Shown one piece after another: positions 1 to 7,582 of a stretch of 15,390 nucleotides of DNA. Position 1 is the stretch's first letter. Every line of letters begins with the position of its first letter. The notes under the pieces were generated by a model. That model did not search any database. It was given only the letters and a program-made list of their open reading frames with translations, and had not been told where the DNA came from. Source of the DNA: Dolichospermum compactum NIES-806 (GTDB lineage Bacteria > Cyanobacteriota > Cyanobacteriia > Cyanobacteriales > Nostocaceae); NCBI RefSeq assembly GCF_002368115.1, contig NZ_AP018316.1, forward strand, positions 528,232 to 543,621. The letters run 5' to 3'. A program made the position numbers and the translations under genes.

Positions 1-14
1 AGACAAATTTTGTT

Positions 15-1853
15 TTAAACCCCATCTTTTGGTGTTGCTGAAGGAGTTGGTTTACTTTCTTGGGGTAATACTTGTTTAGCAACATTATCAGCAGCTTGTT
101 TAAACATTGGTTCTAATTTATCACGCCAGTATTTAATATTCGGGAGCTTTTCTGGATGATCTCGATAAGCTAAGACTTCATCCCATTGACCATTATCAAT
201 AGCTTTATTAATATCTTTAGCTAACGCTTCGGCTTTTGCCCAATCACTCTGCCATTGATTCACAGTATCAACGGTTTCTTTAATGCTAGAAACAGCATTT
301 CCTGAAGTTGATTTTAACAGAGAAATTGCCCCTTGTAAATCTCCTGATTCAAACTTTTGTCGAGCTTTTGCCAGGGTTTTTGTCTTATCTTCGATGGCTG
401 GTGGGGATGGTTTGGCTGGAGAAGGTTCTACCGCAGATTTGGCTGAAACTTGAGGAACTGGACGAGATGCAATTAAAGGACTATCGTCTACAGTTTGCGT
501 AGCCAAACCTTTGTCACGTCGGCAAGAAATCCATGTTTCATTATTAGAAATAATATCAGAATGCGCCCATGCTAAACGTCCAGATGACAGTTTAATTTCT
601 ACCCAACCCCGATTTGTGCGTTTACCTGTGACTTCAAATTCACTAGCTGTACCCAAGGTTTTCAAAATATTATCAGAATTGATGGCACTGGGTTCAGATC
701 GGATATTAGAATTAGCTGCAACTACAGCCATACAGTTATTTGTTAATTTGGTTTTTTCTCCTGTTAAATTACCAGTTAAATTCTTAAAATTGGGATATAC
801 ATTTGTAAATAAAGCGGCTACACTACCGACTAATAATATGCCAATTAATAAAGGTAAAGGATCTGGTTTATTAGATTCTTGGGGAATATATTGTTGCGGT
901 GCCGGTTGAACAGGAACATGATTAGCGGGGGAAACCGCCATTGTTTTTTGTGTAAATCTGGAAGCTAGATTTTGCGGAGATTGATAAATAATTTGAGGAG
1001 ATACGGAAGGTTGGGAAAGTTCTGGGGTGATATTTACCAAGTTTTGACAAGCTTGTAAGGCTTCCGTTGCTGTTTGATAACGTTCTTTGAAATGGTAACG
1101 CACCATTTTCGTTAAAATTGCGCCTAGACCAGGATTCACAGGAATTAAATGTTGCCAGTTAATTTCCCCTGTATCTGGATCTTCTTGTAATTGACTAGCT
1201 GGGACTCCCGTTAATGCCTGAATGGCGATAATTCCTAAAGCGTAAATATCACTATTAGGACGGGGTTTACCTTGTCCCTGTTCTGTAGGCATATAGCCAG
1301 GTGTGCCAATGGCTACTGTAGCTGTTTGCTGTCCGCCGACCACCACCAAGGGCGATCTCAATTGTTTAACTGCACCAAAATCTACTAAAACTAATTTATA
1401 ATCAGCCGCACGGCGAATAATATTATCTGGCTTAATGTCGCGGTGAATCACACCTTCCTGGTGAACAAACTCTAAAATACTCAAGATTTCCAGCAGCATT
1501 TGCATGACTTGGGCTTCACTCCAAGGCTGTCCGGGGATAAGTTCTTCATTGAGAGTATGACCGTCAATAAATTCTTGAACTAAAAAGAATTCCTTATTTT
1601 CGTCAAAATAGGCAAGAAGTCTGGGTATTTGGTCATGGTTACTTAATTTTTCTAAAGTTTCTGCTTCGCTATTAAACAGGCGTTTAGCAGTAACAAAGAT
1701 GTTAGGGTCAGAATTGGCTGGTTTCAGGTGTTTAACCACGCAGATGGGATTGCCTGGCCGTCTGGTATCTTGGGCAATATAGGTTTGACCAAATCCCCCT
1801 GTCGCCAAGACGCGAATGACTTGGTAGCGATGATCTAGTAATTTGCCTATCAT
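15..1853 (-). CDS. Membrane-anchored Ser/Thr protein kinase with SH3b domain
   Basis: This 612-residue protein is a Hanks-type serine/threonine kinase that would phosphorylate proteins from the cytoplasmic face of a membrane. The kinase domain covers about residues 10-270: glycine loop ATGGFGQTY (17-25), ATP-binding Lys41, catalytic loop HRDIKPDN (137-144), DFG (158-160) and activation-segment GTPGYMPTEQ (183-192), so all key catalytic residues are present. A Pro/Gln-rich linker leads to one membrane helix (about 333-350). An SH3b-like domain follows (about 375-435; NIRSEPS, GWVEIK, AWAHSD), then a Pro/Ser linker and a helical tail (about 487-600) with a TPR-like 'GDLQGAISLLK'. The ATG is preceded by a good GGGGAGGGA ribosome site. 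Kinase plus extracytoplasmic SH3b is a common cyanobacterial design; ligand and substrates cannot be read from the sequence. No partner gene lies beside it. Confidence 0.93.
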   Translation of the reverse strand: MIGKLLDHRYQVIRVLATGGFGQTYIAQDTRRPGNPICVVKHLKPANSDPNIFVTAKRLFNSEAETLEKLSNHDQIPRLLAYFDENKEFFLVQEFIDGHTLNEELIPGQPWSEAQVMQMLLEILSILEFVHQEGVIHRDIKPDNIIRRAADYKLVLVDFGAVKQLRSPLVVVGGQQTATVAIGTPGYMPTEQGQGKPRPNSDIYALGIIAIQALTGVPASQLQEDPDTGEINWQHLIPVNPGLGAILTKMVRYHFKERYQTATEALQACQNLVNITPELSQPSVSPQIIYQSPQNLASRFTQKTMAVSPANHVPVQPAPQQYIPQESNKPDPLPLLIGILLVGSVAALFTNVYPNFKNLTGNLTGEKTKLTNNCMAVVAANSNIRSEPSAINSDNILKTLGTASEFEVTGKRTNRGWVEIKLSSGRLAWAHSDIISNNETWISCRRDKGLATQTVDDSPLIASRPVPQVSAKSAVEPSPAKPSPPAIEDKTKTLAKARQKFESGDLQGAISLLKSTSGNAVSSIKETVDTVNQWQSDWAKAEALAKDINKAIDNGQWDEVLAYRDHPEKLPNIKYWRDKLEPMFKQAADNVAKQVLPQESKPTPSATPKDGV

Positions 1854-2047
1854 AATTTCCCTCCCCAGCTTTACAGCTTAATTTTCCCGCTAGTAGTCAA
1901 TATCTCCAAATTTCTCTTGCTGAAATCAGGTATCTTGAGAAAAGATTTAAATTGTGTCAGCAGTTAGGAGTAAAGAGGAAAGAAAACAGAAGAAAAATTC
2001 CCTCGTCTCAACCAGCAATTTAAATGCCTGACAGCTTAACTACTTTG

Positions 2048-2055
2048 GCGATCGC
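2048..2055. repeat. HIP1 octamer in the divergent intergenic region
   Basis: GCGATCGC, the highly iterated palindrome of cyanobacterial genomes, sits in the 269-bp gap between the divergent kinase and unknown-protein genes. Five other exact copies are inside genes (4390, 5497, 8210, 8834, 13623). It is a marker of cyanobacterial origin. I see no other strong signal in this gap, which must hold both divergent promoters. Confidence 0.85.
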
Positions 2056-2122
2056 TATGAAGTATAGTTTTTTTATTGAACCAAATTGTTAATTTTACGA
2101 TCAGTATCCCTATTGACTAGCT

Positions 2123-2617
2123 ATGCCACCTAAGATAACTAATTCTACCTCATGGCAACAAGCTGAAATCTTGATGCAACCTGTGTTCATTCGTGTGATT
2201 GATAATCTTCGCAAACAGTTGGATATATCTGATTGGCAAGGTACTTATCAAGATGTATTAACTTGGCCTGCTAATACCCCTGATGAAACCAAAGCCTTGG
2301 TAACTCAGTTGGTACAAGAAATAGAAACCGCAACACCCATACAAGCGGAGGAAATTAGAAAAACTCTGGCGAGTTTACCTATGCCCCATGCAGGATATCA
2401 TTTGCTTTTACAACGTAATGGACAACAAGTCAATCTAGATTTGTGGGATTTGTGTTATCAATTATGTTTTCTGAATTATAGTTCAGAAAATACAGCAGTT
2501 AATATTGATACTAGCTTAATTGATGAATATGGGGATGTAGATTGGCAACAATTAGAAACTAAAACTCAGCAATTGGTGAAACAGGTTTTCGCTAATTTAC
2601 CAAAATTAGGCGACTAG
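2123..2617 (+). CDS. Hypothetical protein of unknown function, 164 aa
   Basis: I do not recognise a named family. The protein is acidic and soluble-looking: no signal peptide, membrane helix or cysteine metal motif is visible. It is mostly helix-forming with conserved-looking Trp residues ('SDWQGTYQDVLTWPANTP', 'VNLDLWDLCYQLCF', 'DVDWQQLETKTQQ'). That pattern, with even codon use and an uninterrupted frame, favours a real cyanobacterial gene. The ATG at 2123 follows a stop-rich leader with no clear Shine-Dalgarno site, which is usual in this group. It is divergent from the kinase gene and upstream of the phosphoesterase, but the 235-bp repeat-rich gap argues against an operon. Coding status is fairly sure; function is unknown. 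Confidence 0.75.
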   Translation: MPPKITNSTSWQQAEILMQPVFIRVIDNLRKQLDISDWQGTYQDVLTWPANTPDETKALVTQLVQEIETATPIQAEEIRKTLASLPMPHAGYHLLLQRNGQQVNLDLWDLCYQLCFLNYSSENTAVNIDTSLIDEYGDVDWQQLETKTQQLVKQVFANLPKLGD

Positions 2618-2633
2618 TACCGCAGGGCGGAAA

Positions 2634-2660
2634 TCAAAAGTCAAAAGTCAAAAGTCAAAA
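2634..2660. repeat. Short tandem heptamer repeat (TCAAAAG)
   Basis: Three perfect TCAAAAG units and a partial fourth lie directly after the stop of the 164-aa gene. Such short tandemly repeated heptamers are typical of Nostocales intergenic DNA. No function is implied. Confidence 0.85.
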
Positions 2661-2746
2661 CACAGACAGTATAGGCTTTTTGGCGATTGAGAATGGTTGG
2701 TTTATTTACGCCGTGTTGTACTAGAAGTTACTTCTACACAAACAAG

Positions 2747-2832
2747 GTCCACCTGCGTGGACTAATTTAAGCCGTAATCCTGTTAATCCTTAAATCCTGG
2801 ATATCCTGATAGCGTAGCGTGGCGTTAGCCAT
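2747..2832. repeat. Cluster of small interspersed repeats before the phosphoesterase
   Basis: The gap holds a perfect 6-bp hairpin (GTCCAC-CTGC-GTGGAC, 2747-2762), an 'AATCCTG/ATATCCTGA' run with imperfect periodicity (2777-2809), and the motif AGCGTAGCGTGGCGTTAGCC (2811-2830). From general knowledge these resemble repeats scattered in Nostoc/Anabaena intergenic regions. The last motif ends about 20 bp before the phosphoesterase start, so it may lie in its leader transcript. Confidence 0.6.
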
Positions 2833-2852
2833 TTCTGACAATATTATTTCCT

Positions 2853-4436
2853 ATGAAATTGATTTCTGAACCACCGATTTCTGTCAAAATTCAAAAGATG
2901 AAACAACGGGTGCGCTGGCAGCATTCGAGTATTTTACAGCAGGGAATTGACCAAACCTGCATGGTGATAGATGATGGCAACTCAGAAAGTCCAGATTTTT
3001 CGTTTATGGTGATGGGTGATACTGGCACTAAGTCCTATTCTAGACACCATCCCCAACGGGAAGTTGCCAAAATGATGGTAAATCATGGTAATGATTGCCG
3101 CTTTGTGCTGCACACTGGTGATGTGATTTATATGGTGGGTTCTCGTGAATATTACCCAGCCAATTTTATTGAACCTTATCGGGAATTTTTGGTTGGTGGT
3201 CATCAGCCTCAAGATATCGCTTATGATCAGATGGTATTTAAGCTGCCGATTTTACCAGTGCTGGGTAATCATGATTATTATGATGTGCCTTTACTCTATC
3301 GTTTGCTAACTGGTCCAACTTTGCCTTTGCGGCGGATGTTGCGTTATAAAGATATTGAAATCGGTTGGCATGGTTCAAATCAAGGTGATGCTTATGCTAG
3401 AGCATTTTTAGATTATTTGGCGGCAGTTTCTCCAGCGGAGTTAGAACAGTATTTAAAACAGCATTACAACGCTAAAACTGGTACGGGTAAATGTTTGCGT
3501 TATCAGCCGGGGAATTTTACTCGTTTACCTAATCGGTATTATAATTTTTGTTACGGTGGTATTGACTTTTTCGCCTTAGATTCTAACACTTTCAATACTC
3601 CAGATCCTTTACCTAATAACCAAGCTGGGGATGATTTCCGTCGGGAATTAGCGCAACGTCGTCAGGAAATTGACCAAGAAGAATTACGGATTTTGACGGA
3701 ATGTGACAGACTCAATCCTGAAAAATCTGATGAAGCGGAATTATTGGCTGAACTTGGGGCTAAATTAGACCAAATCAATGAGGTAAAAATTGATATTGAG
3801 AAGCAATTAGAATCTAACACAAATACTAATGTTGATTTTGAACAATTGGCTTGGTTAAAAGAGAGATTAACTGCATCTTGGCATAATCCCGCAGTTAGAG
3901 GACGGGTAATATTTTTCCATCATCCACCTTATGTTACAGAAGGAAGTAAATGGAATCAAAGGCAAACTTTAGCGGTTCGTAATCGTATAAAAAAGGTTTT
4001 TGATGAAGTAGCAACGAGTTTGGGTAATATAACTCAGGAACGCCCAATAGTAGATATAATATTCAGCGGACACGCTCATTGTTTTGAGCATTTGCAAACT
4101 GTGAATACAGGACACGCGGATTCTTATATTAATTATATTATTGCCGGTGGTAGTGGTCGTCGTCTTCGTCGTCAACGTCCAGAAGGAGGAGAATTGCTGG
4201 AAACTTTCAATAATAATGGGGATATTTCCATTCGCAAGGTTGCTGATTCACTGTTGTATGTGGGACGGAGTGGGAGTGGGTTTGAGAGTAAAAAGCTTTA
4301 TTCTTGTGTGCGAGTGGATGTGTTGGGGGGTTTTCCGGCGAAGTTTATGATTACACCTTTAGTAACAGAGTTAGTTGAGGGTAAATGGTGCGATCGCCAA
4401 TTAAAACCTTGGATAATTTATAATCCAGGAGGATAG
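2853..4436 (+). CDS. Calcineurin-like metallophosphoesterase with helical insertion
   Basis: This 527-residue protein carries the metal-binding motifs of the calcineurin-like phosphoesterase superfamily in order: GDTG (55-58), HTGDVIY (Asp90), LGNHDYYD (138-144), HHPPY (about 355-359) and SGHAHCFEH (about 404-412). It should be a two-metal phosphohydrolase, but the substrate is not identifiable. Between 'FFALDSNTFNTP' and 'FEQLAWLKERL' there is a 60-70 residue highly charged, probably coiled-coil stretch (about 265-325; 'RRELAQRRQEIDQEELRIL' onward), an addition to the core fold. No signal peptide is evident, so it is probably cytoplasmic. The ATG at 2853 has no obvious Shine-Dalgarno; Met16 is an alternative start. 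A HIP1 octamer lies in the last codons (4390). It appears monocistronic, convergent with asnS. Confidence 0.88.
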   Translation: MKLISEPPISVKIQKMKQRVRWQHSSILQQGIDQTCMVIDDGNSESPDFSFMVMGDTGTKSYSRHHPQREVAKMMVNHGNDCRFVLHTGDVIYMVGSREYYPANFIEPYREFLVGGHQPQDIAYDQMVFKLPILPVLGNHDYYDVPLLYRLLTGPTLPLRRMLRYKDIEIGWHGSNQGDAYARAFLDYLAAVSPAELEQYLKQHYNAKTGTGKCLRYQPGNFTRLPNRYYNFCYGGIDFFALDSNTFNTPDPLPNNQAGDDFRRELAQRRQEIDQEELRILTECDRLNPEKSDEAELLAELGAKLDQINEVKIDIEKQLESNTNTNVDFEQLAWLKERLTASWHNPAVRGRVIFFHHPPYVTEGSKWNQRQTLAVRNRIKKVFDEVATSLGNITQERPIVDIIFSGHAHCFEHLQTVNTGHADSYINYIIAGGSGRRLRRQRPEGGELLETFNNNGDISIRKVADSLLYVGRSGSGFESKKLYSCVRVDVLGGFPAKFMITPLVTELVEGKWCDRQLKPWIIYNPGG

Positions 4437-4477
4437 AAAATAGATAGCCAAAAATTTGCTAAAAACAAACCAATATG

Positions 4478-4500
4478 CCCCTCTCCGCGTCGGAGAGGGG
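4478..4500. terminator. Perfect palindrome between convergent genes (repeat or terminator)
   Basis: A 10-bp perfect stem (CCCCTCTCCG / CGGAGAGGGG) with a 3-nt loop lies between the convergent phosphoesterase and asnS genes, 36 bp from asnS. The following 'TTGGGGTGAGG' matches a common cyanobacterial interspersed repeat. Position suits a bidirectional terminator, but neither side has a long T tract, so it may simply be a repeat. Confidence 0.5.
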
Positions 4501-4535
4501 TTGGGGTGAGGTTCAATGAATTCACGTTAAAATAA

Positions 4536-5927
4536 TTAAAAATCCGCGCTTTGTGGTGTGCGAGGAAAGGGAATCACATCCCGAATATTTCCCATACCCG
4601 TCATAAATTGCACCAATCTTTCAAACCCCAAACCAAAACCAGCGTGGGGAACAGTACCATAACGACGTAAATCTAAATACCACCACAAATCTTCCGGGTT
4701 CATACCCTGGGCTAATACCCGTTTTTCTAAAACATCAAGTCTTTCTTCCCGTTGTGAACCACCAATAATTTCGCCTATTTTCGGTGCGAGAATATCCATA
4801 GCCCGGACGGTTTTTTCATCATCACTCAACCGCATATAAAAAGCTTTAATTTGGGCAGGATAATCTGTAACAATGACCGGCTTTTTGAACAATTGTTCAG
4901 CTAAATAGCGTTCATGTTCTGATTGTAAATCTGCACCCCAACTCACAGGGTAATCAAACTTAGCATCAGCTTTTTCTAAAAGTTTGACTGCTTCTGTATA
5001 AGTCAATCGTGCAAACTGATTGTTAATAATATTATTGGCAGTTTCTAAAACAGTATTATCAATCCGTTCATTAAAAAATTCCATGTCTTCGGGACAGGTT
5101 TCCATCACATATTTAAAAATGTGTTTGAGAAACTCCTCAGCTACATCCATATCACCTTCTAAATCACAAAAAGCCATTTCTGGTTCAACCATCCAAAATT
5201 CGGCTAAGTGACGAGAAGTATTAGAATTTTCAGCCCGGAATGTGGGACCAAAGGTGTAGACATTCGTAAAAGCCATAGCCATAATTTCGGCTTCTAATTG
5301 GCCACTAACTGTTAAATATGCAGGTTTACTAAAGAAGTCTTGGCTATAGTCAATTTCTTGATTTTCGGTTTTGGGAACATTCTTTAAATTGAAATTAGTC
5401 ACACTAAATAATTCACCTGCACCTTCACAATCACTGGCGGTAATAATGGGAGTATGTACCCATAAAAAACCCCGTTGTTGAAAAAATTGGTGAATAGCGA
5501 TCGCACAAGCATTTCTGACTCGGAATACTGCCCCAAAGGAGTTAGTTCGCGGACGTAAATGGGCTATGGTGCGGAGAAACTCAAAGGAATGGCGTTTCTT
5601 TTGCAGAGGATAGGTATCAGGATCAGCATCTCCGTATACTTTCACTGTATCTGCTTTTAATTCTATTCTTTGTCCTTTACCTTGGGAAGCTACTAGGACT
5701 CCTGATACTTCTATAGAACCACCTGTATTGATCTGTTTTAATATTCCTTGATAGTCTGGTAAATCTTGATTAATGACAATTTGTAAATTACCTAAAGATG
5801 AACCATCATTAACTTCCAAAAATGCAAATCCTTTTAATTCGCGCTTTGTTCTTACCCAACCTTGGACTACCAAAGTTTGTTCTGGTTTACCAATTCTTAA
5901 TATTTCTGCAATACGAGGATTTAGCAT
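4536..5927 (-). CDS. asnS: Asparaginyl-tRNA synthetase (AsnRS)
   Basis: AsnRS charges tRNA-Asn with asparagine using ATP. It is a class IIb synthetase with an N-terminal OB-fold anticodon-binding domain (about residues 15-100; 'QGWVRTKRELKGFAFLEVND') and a class II catalytic core. Motif 1 lies near 'FFQQRGFLWVHTPIIT' (148-163). Motif 2 is 'FGPTFRAENSNTSRHLAEFW' (226-245), and motif 3 is 'GFGLGFERLVQFMTGM' close to the C terminus (about 430-446), followed by 'NIRDVIPFPRTP', typical of AsnRS/AspRS. The 463-residue length is full size, and 'VEPEMAFCDL' is AsnRS-like rather than AspRS-like. It is an essential cytosolic housekeeping gene. The upstream split small ORF and hairpin separate it from other genes on this strand. 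Confidence 0.97.
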   Translation of the reverse strand: MLNPRIAEILRIGKPEQTLVVQGWVRTKRELKGFAFLEVNDGSSLGNLQIVINQDLPDYQGILKQINTGGSIEVSGVLVASQGKGQRIELKADTVKVYGDADPDTYPLQKKRHSFEFLRTIAHLRPRTNSFGAVFRVRNACAIAIHQFFQQRGFLWVHTPIITASDCEGAGELFSVTNFNLKNVPKTENQEIDYSQDFFSKPAYLTVSGQLEAEIMAMAFTNVYTFGPTFRAENSNTSRHLAEFWMVEPEMAFCDLEGDMDVAEEFLKHIFKYVMETCPEDMEFFNERIDNTVLETANNIINNQFARLTYTEAVKLLEKADAKFDYPVSWGADLQSEHERYLAEQLFKKPVIVTDYPAQIKAFYMRLSDDEKTVRAMDILAPKIGEIIGGSQREERLDVLEKRVLAQGMNPEDLWWYLDLRRYGTVPHAGFGLGFERLVQFMTGMGNIRDVIPFPRTPQSADF

Positions 5928-5957
5928 TTTCTACAATTTGTATTTTTTAAAGAATTT

Positions 5958-5992
5958 CAGATCCCCGACTTCTCAAAGAAGTCGGGGATCTT
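5958..5992. repeat. Long perfect hairpin upstream of asnS
   Basis: A 14-bp perfect stem, AGATCCCCGACTTC (5959-5972) with GAAGTCGGGGATCT (5978-5991), encloses a 5-nt loop (TCAAA) and can extend by one more T-A pair. On the minus strand it lies just after the TGA ending the tail of the split ORF (5998-6000) and 31 bp before asnS, so it could terminate that transcript. The T tract (TTTT) is on the plus strand instead. The 'ATCCCCGACTTCT' unit is a common Nostocales interspersed palindrome, so repeat is my main call. Confidence 0.7.
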
Positions 5993-5997
5993 TTAAA

Positions 5998-6342
5998 TCA
6001 ACCAACCCAAGATTTTAATAACCAACCTATAATAACACCTAAACCGCCAAAACGAGTAGCTTGCCAAAAAGGTCTTTTCAGACTTACCCAAGAAAACAAC
6101 TAGCTTTCTAGATTGATTTCTAATACTTCTAATTGTTTTTGAAGGCGATTTAACTCGGCTTTAATTTCTGGAGTCTGCTTTCTATTTTCCTTTAAATTTT
6201 TTAATTCTTGTTGCCATTGTGCCTTTTGTTGTTGATCTTTTTGCACTTGAGCATATCTATCTTTCAAGAATTGGAGTTCAGCCTCTATTTCCTCTAATTC
6301 CTGTGCAAAATCTGGCTGGGGATTTTCCTCTAAATTAGTCAT
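5998..6342 (-). pseudogene. Coiled-coil small protein gene interrupted by in-frame TAG
   Basis: The first 80 codons (6342 down to 6103) encode a highly charged, almost entirely helical protein with coiled-coil heptads ('EELEAEL'-like and 'ELNRLQKQLEVLEINLES' patterns). A TAG stop at 6100-6102 follows. The same frame then continues 33 sense codons to TGA at 5998-6000, giving a basic, aromatic and hydrophobic tail (LFSWVSLKRPFWQATRFGG, then LGVIIGWLLKSWVG) that looks like a membrane-anchoring segment. I infer an ancestral 114-residue coiled-coil/membrane protein in which a sense codon, most simply CAG (Gln), became TAG. Alternatives are an 80-aa protein plus a TTG-started 33-aa peptide abutting it, readthrough, or a sequencing error. 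The only Met in the N-terminal part is the start, which falls in a heptamer repeat. Function unknown. Confidence 0.6.
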
Positions 6343-6361
6343 TGGTGATTAGTCATTAGCT
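6334..6361. repeat. Degenerate ATTAGTC heptamer repeat supplying a start codon
   Basis: Four consecutive 7-mers (ATTAGTC, ATTGGTG, ATTAGTC, ATTAGCT) cover the start of the minus-strand coiled-coil ORF. Its ATG is formed on the reverse strand at the junction of the first two units (6340-6342). The same unit and junction occur at the rlmD start. Confidence 0.75.
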
Positions 6362-6408
6362 ATGATGGTTAAATCATAACTTTTACTCTTAACTCGGCAC
6401 TTAGTCTT

Positions 6409-6687
6409 ATGTCACAAACTAATCAACTAAATGAAATCAGCACTCTAGAACTAGCACAGGCACTCATGGAACGGTTGAGTATCTCTCCCGATGATTGGCA
6501 TCGCCTCAAGTCTAACCGCAATGCTCGCGCTAGTGAGCAGGCAGCCGCCGCAATGGTGTTTTTGATCAAAAATGAACCCCAAGAAGCACAGGCTAGGCTA
6601 GAACAGGCTGTGGGCTGGCTAGATAAGTCAATTTCCGCCCCTCCTTGCCCCACGCACGGACATCAGCGCGAGGTAATAAAGAAATAA
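6409..6687 (+). CDS. Small conserved-type cyanobacterial protein, 92 aa
   Basis: A 92-residue soluble protein, mainly helical, with an Ala-rich middle ('NARASEQAAAAMVFLIKN', about residues 37-54) and a Pro/Cys-containing end ('SISAPPCPTHGHQREV'). It may belong to a cyanobacteria-restricted domain of unknown function; I recall a DUF6439-like family with similar text but cannot verify this. No catalytic motif, signal peptide or membrane helix is visible. It is divergent from the interrupted coiled-coil gene with only 66 bp between starts, so the two promoters share or overlap this gap. Convergent with the anti-sigma kinase gene 35 bp away. Coding status is likely; function is unknown. Confidence 0.72.
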   Translation: MSQTNQLNEISTLELAQALMERLSISPDDWHRLKSNRNARASEQAAAAMVFLIKNEPQEAQARLEQAVGWLDKSISAPPCPTHGHQREVIKK

Positions 6688-6698
6688 CTCTCACCTGC

Positions 6699-6718
6699 TC
6701 CCTGTTCCCTGTTCCCTG
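6699..6718. repeat. Short tandem heptamer repeat (TCCCTGT)
   Basis: Nearly three units of TCCCTGT fill the 35-bp gap between two convergent genes. Degenerate relatives of the same unit ('TTCCTGTTCCC', 'TTCCCTGTTCCC') recur near 10265-10300. Confidence 0.8.
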
Positions 6719-6722
6719 CCTC

Positions 6723-7172
6723 TTATCTTCGCAAAGATAGTAAACGACGGCTTTCTACTTGCTTACAAAGCGTCAGTTCTGTCCCTTTGCCATTCCATTT
6801 TACTTGATCAAAAATTTGATGCAGTAAGGACATACCCCGCCCACTTTCTGCTTCATCTGGTGGTAAATAGTCATCGGGATCACTATGATCTTCGAGGGAG
6901 GGTGTGAAACCGCTGCCCTGATCTGAGATAATCCACCAATACTGATTATTTATTAATGAGAACCGAACTACGACTAATTTGCCGGGATCAAGATTGTTCC
7001 CGTGTTTAGCGGCATTTACTAGGGCTTCTTGGAGTCCTAGTCGTAGTTCCGATTGTAATTTTACGGGAATATCGTTCAAGAGTAAATCTAGGATTGGACA
7101 AAGATAGAGGGTGGAGGCAAAACTAATTGTCCCCCAATAACGCCCAACTGGACGAAGAGAAATGGTAATCAC
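6723..7172 (-). CDS. RsbW-like anti-sigma factor kinase (GHKL ATPase)
   Basis: This 149-residue single-domain protein has the Bergerat-fold ATP site of RsbW/SpoIIAB-type serine kinases: N-box 'GLQEALVNAAKHGN' (46-59, with Glu49 and Asn53), G1 box 'DQGSGF' (84-89), G2 box 'ESGRGMSLLHQIFDQVKW' (109-126) and a final 'GTELTL' strand. Proteins of this type bind a sigma factor or phosphorylate an anti-sigma-factor antagonist, usually in partner-switching stress circuits. No STAS-domain antagonist, PP2C phosphatase or sigma factor lies nearby, so its partner is encoded elsewhere. The start is GTG at 7170-7172; there is no upstream ATG in frame with better support. A 410-bp non-coding stretch precedes it and must contain its promoter. 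Confidence 0.87.
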   Translation of the reverse strand: MITISLRPVGRYWGTISFASTLYLCPILDLLLNDIPVKLQSELRLGLQEALVNAAKHGNNLDPGKLVVVRFSLINNQYWWIISDQGSGFTPSLEDHSDPDDYLPPDEAESGRGMSLLHQIFDQVKWNGKGTELTLCKQVESRRLLSLRR

Positions 7173-7582
7173 AAGAGAAACCCCGTAGCTTTTATTTAGC
7201 TAGACATCAGGAAAGCTTTTTCAGGCATTCTGATAAAAATTAGGTAGTCATGCTGCCTTCAAACTTGAGTCTGTAAAACTAAATTTATAAAAATGCTCTT
7301 GGCTGATAACTGAAAATGAGAATTCATATTGTTTATTTACAATTTGCTAAAGTCAATCCGTTCATTTGCTAGATGAATAAGAATTGCTATTTTTAAACAG
7401 AATGGGCAGGACGCTCTGATTAGCTGCTAGTTTGTATTTAACACAATTTAATCTCTTCCTTCAGATTCTATACAGCTTCGATTTCTTTAAAACAAAATGA
7501 GTTTCTATTTTTATGTAATTCCATTTTAGCATTATGAGTATCCACTAGAGTACAAATTTCTGATTTTTATTTTTGGGAAGAA
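7173..7582. other. AT-rich gap between the anti-sigma kinase and rlmD genes
   Basis: No ORF with protein-like composition, tRNA or strong hairpin is visible in these 410 bp. Both neighbours are on the minus strand, so the gap holds the 3' end of rlmD transcription and the promoter of the anti-sigma kinase gene. A loose AT-rich dyad (GAAAATGAGAATTCATATT, 7311-7329) resembles a weak iron-box-like motif but is not convincing. Confidence 0.5.

Noticed and set aside
308..909. Plus-strand ORFs of 64 and 132 codons
   Set aside because: They are antisense to the kinase gene, whose domain motifs are unmistakable in the other frame; the translations show no protein-like pattern.
2634..2660. Possible CRISPR-like array
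   Set aside because: Unit is 7 bp with no spacers; it is a simple tandem heptamer. No CRISPR-like repeat-spacer pattern was seen anywhere in the window.
7311..7329. Fur-box-like dyad in the gap before the anti-sigma kinase gene
   Set aside because: Only a partial match to the 19-bp consensus in very AT-rich DNA, and no iron-related neighbour.
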